Origin: JBAZFF01 sp041653495
Lineage (GTDB): Bacteria > Patescibacteriota > Minisyncoccia > Minisyncoccales > RBG-13-42-11
Assembly (NCBI GenBank): GCA_041653495.1
Contig: JBAZFF010000025.1
Span: 1 to 7,236, forward strand
Direction of reading: 5' to 3'
Length of the DNA stretch: 7,236 nucleotides
Shown one piece after another: positions 1 to 4,812 of the stretch. The translations under genes and the position numbers were made by a program. Below the pieces are notes generated by a model. That model was not told the DNA's origin. It was given only the letters and a program-made list of their open reading frames with translations, and searched no databases. Every line of letters begins with the position of its first letter. Position 1 is the stretch's first letter.

Positions 1-491
1 TCGGAATTACCGAGGCAGGAACAGACTTTTCCGGCACCATAAAATCCTCTATCGGTTTGGGCTATTTATTGTTAAAAGGAATCGGGGACACAATAAGAGT
101 ATCTTTAAGCGCAGACCCCGTAAAAGAGGTGCAGGTAGCCTGGGAAATACTAAAAAGCTTGGGATTAAGGGAAAGAGGAGCCAGAATAGTTAGCTGCCCG
201 ACCTGTTCCAGAGCTAAGATAGACGTCATTAAAATAGCAAAAGAATTGGAAAGGATAACTGCTTCCGTCAAGAAACCTGTTAAAATAGCCGTGATGGGTT
301 GCACTGTAAATGGACTGGGAGAAGGGAAGGAATCGGCCTTAGCTATTGTGGGCAGCGGGAAAAACATCGCTTTATTAATGAAAAATGGAAAAATAGTTAA
401 AAAGGGAAAGGAGAAAGAAATATTAAAGTTGTTAAGAAAAGAGATTAGTAAATTAAAAATAGCTGTCAGGAGGTCAAAGTGGAGAAAATAA
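1..491 (+). CDS. ispG: 4-hydroxy-3-methylbut-2-enyl diphosphate synthase (IspG/GcpE), C-terminal part
   Basis: This is the 3' part of ispG; the 5' end lies outside the window, and about 162 residues are readable in the frame starting at base 3. IspG is the cytosolic [4Fe-4S] enzyme that reductively opens the MEcPP ring to HMBPP, the penultimate step of the MEP isoprenoid pathway. The visible part opens with the family sequence GITEAGTDFSGTIKS and continues with GIGDTIRVSLSADPVKEV. It then shows the iron-sulfur cysteines: the CPTC pair (codons at 195 and 204) and the Cys of MGC (codon at 300). The cluster-ligating Glu is in the VNGxGE motif (codon at 321). The usual VNGPGE reads VNGLGE here, a Pro-to-Leu change beside that ligand. 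The stop is TAA at 489-491, and the next gene starts 13 nt inside this one. The identification is very secure. Confidence 0.96.
   Translation, partial: GITEAGTDFSGTIKSSIGLGYLLLKGIGDTIRVSLSADPVKEVQVAWEILKSLGLRERGARIVSCPTCSRAKIDVIKIAKELERITASVKKPVKIAVMGCTVNGLGEGKESALAIVGSGKNIALLMKNGKIVKKGKEKEILKLLRKEISKLKIAVRRSKWRK
468..473 (+). promoter_or_regulatory. Shine-Dalgarno site for the 479-748 ORF
   Basis: AGGAGG lies inside the last codons of ispG, 5 nt before a GTG codon at 479. It is a full match to the canonical site at good spacing. It is the main evidence that the small downstream ORF is translated and that GTG is its start. Confidence 0.75.
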
Positions 492-748
492 AGGAATTGG
501 ATTTTAATTCTCTTCCCTATTCTTGGAAAGAAGAGGCTGAGGAACTTGATCCCTCTTTTATTCCCGATGAATTAGCCGGAAAAACTGGCGTGTTCGACTT
601 TCCTTGCCCCCTCAGGCCCAAAACGATAATACTATTAGTAATTAAAGAAGGTAAAGCCTTCCGGTTTGTAAGGCCTCCTTTAAAGAAAGGAGGCTTTTTA
701 TTAGAACAGCGTTTTCTGACTTACGGAGAAATCCTTACCTCCGCCTAG
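479..748 (+). CDS. Small protein of unknown function (89 aa), translationally coupled to ispG
   Basis: I do not recognise this protein. It starts at GTG 479, 5 nt after an AGGAGG site, and overlaps the end of ispG by 13 nt, so it is probably co-translated with ispG. The first ~60 residues are acidic then hydrophobic (EEAEELDPSFIPDELAGKTG, then a short hydrophobic stretch TIILLVI). I see no signal peptide or transmembrane segment, and there is a single Cys in the stretch FPCPLRPK. The last ~25 codons are odd. They encode an intrinsic terminator (673-699) and then overlap the 3' end of endoQ on the opposite strand (701-748). If that terminator works, most transcripts would end before the TAG stop at 746-748. 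Either the mRNA is naturally non-stop, or the gene once ended earlier, or a sequencing error hides an earlier stop. The N-terminal part is more likely real than the C-terminal tail. Confidence 0.55.
   Translation: MEKIKELDFNSLPYSWKEEAEELDPSFIPDELAGKTGVFDFPCPLRPKTIILLVIKEGKAFRFVRPPLKKGGFLLEQRFLTYGEILTSA
673..699 (+). terminator. Intrinsic terminator of the ispG unit, embedded in the small ORF
   Basis: There is a perfect 9-bp stem, GCCTCCTTT (673-681) and AAAGGAGGC (686-694), with an AAAG loop and a TTTTT tract at 695-699. The T tract is on the + strand only, so it terminates rightward transcription. It lies just before the converging endoQ stop codon at 701-703. No in-frame stop of the 479-748 ORF occurs before it. 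Confidence 0.85.
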
Positions 749-1942
749 AACGCTTATTTTCCCGTAAACTCCGTCATACCCCGGGGTTTTTGAAACTTTA
801 TTCTGCCTAACCTTCATGACCCCCTGGGCTATATCCTGCTTTGTCGATGAATTCAAATCATTCTCCGATGCATCTAATAGAACTCCAAACTCAGATCCTA
901 TTTTTCTAATTAAATTATCGTACTCAATCTCAACTATTTTGGAAGCCACCCCGGTTTCCAAGACATCAGCTATTATTTCGCTTAAAGGAACTAAACTCTT
1001 AAAAGGAATTCTGTTCTCTGGGAGATATCTCTCTTCTCTATCAGCCAGTTCTTCCACCCTGTTTAAAACACCTACTGTCAGCGGCCTTCCACAGACAGGA
1101 CATATTCCTCCGTATTTCTTAGTTTCAGGCGGAGCTAAACACACATTACAACTCCTGTGGCCGTCGAAATGATATTTCCCTTCTTCAGGATAGAATTCTA
1201 TTGTGTACAAGAACTTTTTGGAATCTTTTGTCTTTAAGGATTCCGCAATTGCAAAGTAACTCAATTCCGTATCAAACACATTCGCCTCCCTCCCTATCTT
1301 TCTGGGGGAGTGGCTGTCACTGTTGGAAATTAAGGATATTCTGTCTAAAAACGACAATCTCCAGTTCATGGCCGGATCAGAAGAAAGGCCGGTTTCCATG
1401 GCATATATGTATTTGGAATATTCCTCAAAGCATTCCTCTATAGTGTTGAACCCGGACTTCGACCCGAAGAGAGAAAACCAAGGAGTCCATATGTGAGCAG
1501 GGATTACCATGCAGTCCGTGGAAGCATCAAGAACTATTTTGGTCAATTCTTTTGCATCCAAGCCCAGGATGGGCCTGCCGTCTGATTTCAAGTTCCCTAT
1601 CAAGTTCAGCTTGGCATTTATCTTGTCTACAATTTCAAATGATGGAGCAAAAACGAGTATGTGTATTTTTCTGACTCGATCGTTCTTTGAATAAATGCAG
1701 CTTATCTCCGAAGTAAGCATAAAACGGGTCCCTTGGTCTTCTTTCAGTTTAAAAAAACCTGGCTCGGCAGGCTCTAATTTGTCTTTCAAGCTTTTGAGCC
1801 ATTCCGGATGAGTAAAATCTCCCGTTCCCATGACTTTTATTCCCTTTATCCTGGCCCACTTGTCCAAGTTCTCAAGGTCCATATCTTTGGAAGTAGCCCT
1901 AGAATATTTGGAATGTATGTGGAAATCGGCTATAAACTTCAT
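701..1942 (-). CDS. endoQ: Endonuclease Q family protein (PHP-fold DNA repair nuclease)
   Basis: This 413-residue protein matches endonuclease Q, which nicks DNA 5' of deaminated bases (uracil, hypoxanthine, xanthine) and abasic sites. It was first described in Thermococcales and later in Bacillus. The PHP metal-binding residues are in order: H8 and H10 (DFHIHSKYS), D42 and H45 (GTGDFTHP), E79, H94, H150 and D209/H211 (SNSDSHSP). A zinc-binding module follows with C265/C268 and C281/C284 (CNVC ... CPVC). The length is normal for the family. The ATG at 1942 overlaps the permease stop as ATGA, so translation is probably coupled; it is the last gene of a four-gene operon. The last five residues, QKTLF, fit a bacterial sliding-clamp-binding motif. 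Such proteins are often misannotated as helicase or PHP phosphoesterase. Family assignment is secure; substrate range is inferred. Confidence 0.93.
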   Translation of the reverse strand: MKFIADFHIHSKYSRATSKDMDLENLDKWARIKGIKVMGTGDFTHPEWLKSLKDKLEPAEPGFFKLKEDQGTRFMLTSEISCIYSKNDRVRKIHILVFAPSFEIVDKINAKLNLIGNLKSDGRPILGLDAKELTKIVLDASTDCMVIPAHIWTPWFSLFGSKSGFNTIEECFEEYSKYIYAMETGLSSDPAMNWRLSFLDRISLISNSDSHSPRKIGREANVFDTELSYFAIAESLKTKDSKKFLYTIEFYPEEGKYHFDGHRSCNVCLAPPETKKYGGICPVCGRPLTVGVLNRVEELADREERYLPENRIPFKSLVPLSEIIADVLETGVASKIVEIEYDNLIRKIGSEFGVLLDASENDLNSSTKQDIAQGVMKVRQNKVSKTPGYDGVYGKISVLGGGKDFSVSQKTLF

Positions 1943-3072
1943 ATTATAAATTGGAGCACCGCCCCTAAAACTAAAACTAAAGCACAGACGAATAGCACAA
2001 TTTTAGGAATATTCACGGCATACTCCGGATTATGGTCCCCCAATGTTTTCGATTTGTTAAACAGAAGAATAATTATTATCCCTTCTATTACGCCTATTAC
2101 GGTTCCCAAGAACCCTATGACACCAATGAAATTCCTCACTCCCAAAATAAATAAAACAACCGGCAATAAGCCGACGAAGATGGAGGCGAGGACTTTTGAA
2201 ATATTCTGGTCGCAGATTAAGCTGTTCTTTAGGTATATTGCGACGACCAGATAAGAGTCTGCGACAGTAATAAAGGCCGCCAAAGTTCCAAAGAAAATGA
2301 TGCCTGGGCCCAGGAACGAACTCAAACCGCTGAATACATCTTGGGAGGTCTTATCTCCGCTGACTCCCACAACTACAAAGGAAAAAAGAATGTATAAAAC
2401 AGTAATTATAAGAAAGGCTATCTTAATAATGGACTTCATGTTCTTTTTCTCCTCCTGCCTTAAAACAGATTCTGCTTCCGCAACGGCAGAAAACCCGACC
2501 AGAGAAAAAAGGATTACTCCGTAAGGAAGGAACACATCGGGAAGGCTTATTAAAGAAAAGTTGTCCAAGCTAACCTTCGGGAGACCGACTATGAGAATAA
2601 AGATTATTATTATGAAAAAAGCTACATTCGTAAAAATCTCCATTGGGGCTATCACCTTTAACCCTCTGAATATCAGGGGAAGCGACAATAGGACGAAAAT
2701 TATGCTGCAATCAAAAGCGCTTACTCCAAAACCAGAAAGAATCGTGCTGAGGAATTGTCCTTCCAATATTATGTAAGCCAAAAGGGAACCAATAAGCCCC
2801 ACAACCACTGAAAATGTCGCCAGCCTTCCGTAATTCTTCCCGAGATATTTTCTGGCCAGTCCCACGAGCCTGCACTCCTCTTTCGTTCTTAAAAATATCT
2901 CTCCGAAAGCCAAATGCAAAAACATCAAAAGACCCGCTATTATCGGAAAATAAAAAAGAGCGGGAAGTATTCCGCTTCTGGAAAAGACATATGGTAGCCC
3001 GAACATCCCGGCTCCCACAATTGTCCCAATTAAAATAAACAGGGCGAAAATGCTGTTTTTGCTTAGTTTCAT
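1939..3072 (-). CDS. Amino-acid permease, 11-TM APC-superfamily (aromatic/HAAAP-like)
   Basis: A 377-residue integral membrane protein made almost entirely of hydrophobic segments, with about 11 predicted helices. The first carries the amino-acid transporter motif GTIVGAGMFGLP (residues 16-27), where the unwound part of TM1 binds substrate in LeuT-fold transporters. The segment with FSLVGFSAVAEAE (around residues 190-203) resembles the TM6 region of the HAAAP/AAAP families. It is probably an inner-membrane symporter importing an amino acid; aromatic amino acids are the best guess, but sequence alone does not settle the substrate. ATG 3072 lies 6 nt after the EF-Tu-like gene, with GGAG about 9 nt upstream of the start. 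Its TGA stop overlaps the endoQ ATG. A lineage with few biosynthetic pathways would be expected to rely on such uptake. Confidence 0.85.
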   Translation of the reverse strand: MKLSKNSIFALFILIGTIVGAGMFGLPYVFSRSGILPALFYFPIIAGLLMFLHLAFGEIFLRTKEECRLVGLARKYLGKNYGRLATFSVVVGLIGSLLAYIILEGQFLSTILSGFGVSAFDCSIIFVLLSLPLIFRGLKVIAPMEIFTNVAFFIIIIFILIVGLPKVSLDNFSLISLPDVFLPYGVILFSLVGFSAVAEAESVLRQEEKKNMKSIIKIAFLIITVLYILFSFVVVGVSGDKTSQDVFSGLSSFLGPGIIFFGTLAAFITVADSYLVVAIYLKNSLICDQNISKVLASIFVGLLPVVLFILGVRNFIGVIGFLGTVIGVIEGIIIILLFNKSKTLGDHNPEYAVNIPKIVLFVCALVLVLGAVLQFII

Positions 3073-3078
3073 TTAGAC

Positions 3079-3336
3079 TTACTCCAAATATACTTTATAC
3101 CCGTCTCTAACCTTTTCTTTAACTTTCATGCCAACATCGTCTCCTTTCTTGGCTGTTTTTATCTTCTCATGGTCCACTTCCATAGACTCCACCTCCTGAG
3201 TAAAATCGGTGTTCTCTCCTCCCATTATCCTGATGTTGTCTCCGACTTTCAATTTATCGGACAAGGCGATAACGGCCACCTTTATTTGGTCAAAGTAATG
3301 GATTATTTTTCCTATTTCTTTTAACTTCTTTGCCAT
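3079..3336 (-). CDS. EF-Tu domain-2-like small protein (translation elongation factor-like)
   Basis: This 85-residue protein consists of a single translation-factor beta-barrel like domain 2 of EF-Tu/IF2. Recognisable stretches are IGKIIHYFDQIKVAVIAL at the start, LKVGDNIRIMG in the middle, and VESMEVDHEKIKTAKKGDDVG near the end, equivalent to the V-x-S-I-E-M ... A-K-A-G-D-x-V-G pattern of EF-Tu. The GTPase domain is absent, so it cannot act as an elongation factor. Similar stand-alone proteins are common in archaea and CPR bacteria under the name translation elongation factor-like protein, and the fold also caps some U32 peptidases. It starts 5 nt after the LOG-family gene and ends 6 nt before the permease. 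I see no strong Shine-Dalgarno site, so coupling is likely. Function is unknown. Confidence 0.82.
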   Translation of the reverse strand: MAKKLKEIGKIIHYFDQIKVAVIALSDKLKVGDNIRIMGGENTDFTQEVESMEVDHEKIKTAKKGDDVGMKVKEKVRDGYKVYLE

Positions 3337-3341
3337 AATAT

Positions 3342-3908
3342 TTATTTTAAATAACGACCTTTTTCTTTTTTAATCAGCTTTATAAGCTCTGAAACAAGCT
3401 TTTTAGGATCGGCTTCGTAAACTATCTTCTTTTTGCCCCTGTAGGGCCCCCTGACTAAATCTTTTATTTTATCCGCCGTTCCTCCCGATCCCACCAATAC
3501 TCCAATGGGTTTTTCGTCCTCAAAGGCAACTGTAAACTCGTTCAGAGTCCCCATTCTCCCGCAGATAACTATCACTCCATCCGCCGACCTGGTCATCAAT
3601 AAGTTTCTTCCGGCGTATCCGAACCCCGTATAGATTACCACGTCAAAAGTATCTACGGGAAGCCTGTATGTTTTTACGTGGGCAATTTCCGTAGCCGCAG
3701 GAGAAAGGCCTATGGAAACTCCCTTCTCGTCATGCGCCCCCATTGAAGTATAATAAGGCGCTCCCGTTGTGGCCCCCGTGATTAACGTGCACCCCTGTCT
3801 CACGATTTCTCTCCCGACTTCCTTGCACAGCTCCTTTATAGTGGAACAGCATATCTCAGTCTCTGCCGCCCCGGCTACCGCTATCTTGTATTGGTTTGGA
3901 TATTTCAT
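3342..3908 (-). CDS. LOG/SLOG-family Rossmann nucleotide-binding protein (TIGR00725-like)
   Basis: A 188-residue single-domain protein of the LOG/SLOG (lysine-decarboxylase-like Rossmann) superfamily. The N-terminal strand and turn read YKIAVAGAAE. A middle region carries LITGATTGAP (residues 42-51). The nucleotide/phosphate site is built from AGRNLLMTRSAD (99-110) and GRMGTLNEF (117-125), with the conserved Arg (R101) and Glu (E124) seen across LOG proteins. The usual PGGxGTxxE motif appears here as CGRMGTLNE. Some LOG members are cytokinin-nucleotide phosphoribohydrolases and others sense nucleotides; the variant motif does not allow a choice. It is the first gene of the operon with the EF-Tu-like protein, permease and endoQ. 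ATG 3908 sits 29 nt after a T-tract terminator and about 2 nt after a predicted transcription start. Confidence 0.85.
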   Translation of the reverse strand: MKYPNQYKIAVAGAAETEICCSTIKELCKEVGREIVRQGCTLITGATTGAPYYTSMGAHDEKGVSIGLSPAATEIAHVKTYRLPVDTFDVVIYTGFGYAGRNLLMTRSADGVIVICGRMGTLNEFTVAFEDEKPIGVLVGSGGTADKIKDLVRGPYRGKKKIVYEADPKKLVSELIKLIKKEKGRYLK

Positions 3909-3916
3909 ATTATCTT

Positions 3917-3925
3917 ATTTTAGCA
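3917..3925 (-). promoter_or_regulatory. Candidate extended -10 promoter for the LOG-permease-endoQ operon
   Basis: On the - strand TGC precedes TAAAAT (-10 at 3922-3917). The region about 16-17 nt upstream is only the T tract of the preceding terminator, so the -35 is poor and the TGn extension would have to compensate. A start about 7 nt downstream falls at 3910-3911, only 2-3 nt before ATG 3908, giving a nearly leaderless mRNA. The alternative is read-through from the upstream promoter at 4105-4132. Confidence 0.45.
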
Positions 3926-3939
3926 GTATTTCCCCAATC

Positions 3940-3967
3940 AAAAAAGAGGTCTTCCGATCTCTTCTTT
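3940..3967 (-). terminator. Intrinsic terminator at the end of the structured RNA / leader
   Basis: On the - strand AAGAGATC (3963-3956) pairs with GACCTCTT (3951-3944) around a GGAA tetraloop, with one A-C mismatch. Flanking A residues extend the stem into the T tract, which runs through 3945-3940. It lies upstream of the LOG-family gene and downstream of a strong promoter, so it either ends a separate RNA or works as an attenuator. Confidence 0.75.
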
Positions 3968-4098
3968 GATAAGGAGGAAACAATTCCTAAGAAACTTGAC
4001 TGAGATTCCCAGGTCCAGTAGGACAATGACTAGGCGCGCGCTGCAGCCTCCTTTTTTAAGAATTATCTGTCCATAGAGCATATAGCTCGCACCTCCTC
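3940..4098 (-). ncRNA. Unclassified structured RNA or attenuator-type leader (~160 nt)
   Basis: A region without a recognised protein gene, bounded by a near-consensus promoter (start near 4098) and an intrinsic terminator. On the - strand it folds into nested elements. The closing helix is UGAGGAGG (4099-4092) with CCUCCUUA (3977-3970), 8 bp. Directly stacked on it on the 3' side is a 13-bp helix, AGAUAAUUCUUAA (4068-4056) with UUAGGAAUUGUUU (3990-3978). A side hairpin, GAGC-UAUAU-GCUC, lies at 4088-4076. The apical stem CCUAG/CUGGG plus GUCC-UACU-GGAC occupies 4034-4008. Some pairs are G-U on this strand but mismatches on the other, which favours the - strand. A second AAGGAGG (4053-4047) competes for CCUCCUU. 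It lacks the signatures of SRP RNA, RNase P, tmRNA or T-box; a 6S-like role cannot be excluded. A 47-codon ORF (4081-3938) overlaps it. I infer RNA over protein from the pairing. Confidence 0.6.
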
Positions 4099-4104
4099 AA
4101 GAGT

Positions 4105-4132
4105 AGTTTAGCAAAAAATCTTGCCATGTCAA
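4105..4132 (-). promoter_or_regulatory. Strong sigma70-type promoter of the structured RNA
   Basis: On the - strand a perfect -35, TTGACA (4132-4127), is followed by a 16-nt spacer and TAAACT (4110-4105), with an extended -10 TGC directly before it. The predicted start is G4098, immediately before the closing helix of the RNA. The -35 overlaps the methyltransferase stop codon (4129-4131). Confidence 0.8.
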
Positions 4133-4812
4133 TTCTCGGCTATTACTAACAAGTTCCTTTCTCTGCTCTTACGCCTCTTTATCGTTCTCACTTCTACAAT
4201 TTTGAATCCCGACTCTTTGAACAAAGACCCTATCTCTTTCTTTGAAAAAACATGGACGTACCTTAAAAGATCGTTTCCCCAGGGAATAAAAGTATCTCCG
4301 AAATCCATATTCCTTCTAAACTTCAGGAAAATTGATTTTATCAAGAAGTTAAGCTTTTTAGAGAAAGAAAAGTCCCAAACGCTTAAAATTACCAATCCTT
4401 TCGGCCTCAAAACCCTTTTCGTTTCTTTCAAAAACTGCAATCTCAATTCTTTAGAGGGAATATGGTGCAGCACCGCTATGCTGAAGACTTTATCGAAAAA
4501 ATTGCCGGGAAATGGTAAATTTAAAGCATCAGCCGCCTGGAACTTAAGCTGCGGATACCTTTCTCTGGCTATATCTATCAGCTTTTGGGAAAAATCTACC
4601 CCGTAATAATCAATCGCTTTCGCTTGGAACAGCTCTGAAAGCCGGCCGTTTCCGCATCCTAAGTCCAAAATCCTATCGTTATTGTCCGCATAATCGGAAA
4701 TGAATTCCATCTCTTCCCAAAACTTATTCCTGGTTCTGGAGAAGTCACCCGAAATAAGATTGTAATTCTTCCTAGTTTCCTCTAATATCTTTTTTGCGTA
4801 TTCTATGTCCAT
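4129..4812 (-). CDS. Trm9/ALKBH8-type SAM-dependent methyltransferase (probable tRNA wobble cm5U methyl-esterase-forming enzyme)
   Basis: A 227-residue class I SAM methyltransferase starting at ATG 4812; the frame stays open upstream to 4926, but that part lies inside elp3 and lacks family character. SAM motif I is ILDLGCGNGRL (residues 48-58), the acidic ribose site follows at GVDFSQ (71-76), then ADALNLPF (94-101) and SIAVLHHI (111-118). The N-terminal YNLISGDFSRTRNKFW and the later FIPW ... RYVHVFSKKEI (175-194) closely resemble the yeast Trm9 and human ALKBH8 pattern (FSxTRxxPW, SIAVVHH, PW, RYYHxF). Those enzymes methylate cm5U34 to mcm5U34 in tRNA, usually with the activator Trm112, which is not seen here. 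Divergent elp3 supplies the cm5U-forming activity, which supports the call. Family homology is clear; the exact reaction is inferred. No Shine-Dalgarno site is evident. Confidence 0.8.
   Translation of the reverse strand: MDIEYAKKILEETRKNYNLISGDFSRTRNKFWEEMEFISDYADNNDRILDLGCGNGRLSELFQAKAIDYYGVDFSQKLIDIARERYPQLKFQAADALNLPFPGNFFDKVFSIAVLHHIPSKELRLQFLKETKRVLRPKGLVILSVWDFSFSKKLNFLIKSIFLKFRRNMDFGDTFIPWGNDLLRYVHVFSKKEIGSLFKESGFKIVEVRTIKRRKSRERNLLVIAEN
4760..4788 (+). promoter_or_regulatory. Candidate elp3 promoter inside the methyltransferase gene
   Basis: TTGTAA (4760-4765), a 17-nt spacer and TAATAT (4783-4788) each match consensus at 4 of 6 positions. The predicted start near 4795 gives a leader of about 10 nt before ATG 4805, and no Shine-Dalgarno site is present. 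Because the genes overlap head to head, the elp3 promoter must lie within the methyltransferase coding region. Confidence 0.35.

Noticed and set aside
816..1694. Several + strand open frames opposite endoQ, and similar ones opposite the permease and elp3
   Set aside because: They are shadows of strongly supported genes on the opposite strand and have no recognisable protein features or start signals.
3948..3960. A stretch containing TCTTCCGATCT, identical to the 3' end of a common sequencing adapter (12 of 13 bases with one mismatch)
   Set aside because: The match does not extend upstream as a real adapter would, and these bases form one arm and the loop of a sensible terminator. I treat it as chance, though read coverage across 3940-3965 would exclude an assembly artefact.
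3971..4057. A + strand small RNA bounded by AAGGAGG and CCTCCTTTTTT
   Set aside because: It could look like a + strand terminator, but there is no convincing + strand promoter. The apical stem has a mismatch on + that becomes a G-U pair on -, where a good promoter and terminator exist.
3939..4098. SRP RNA, RNase P RNA, tmRNA or T-box identity for the structured RNA
   Set aside because: There is no GGAA-capped SRP helix 8 with its AGCAG loop, no RNase P or tmRNA signatures, it is too short for the latter two, and no T-box sequence is seen.
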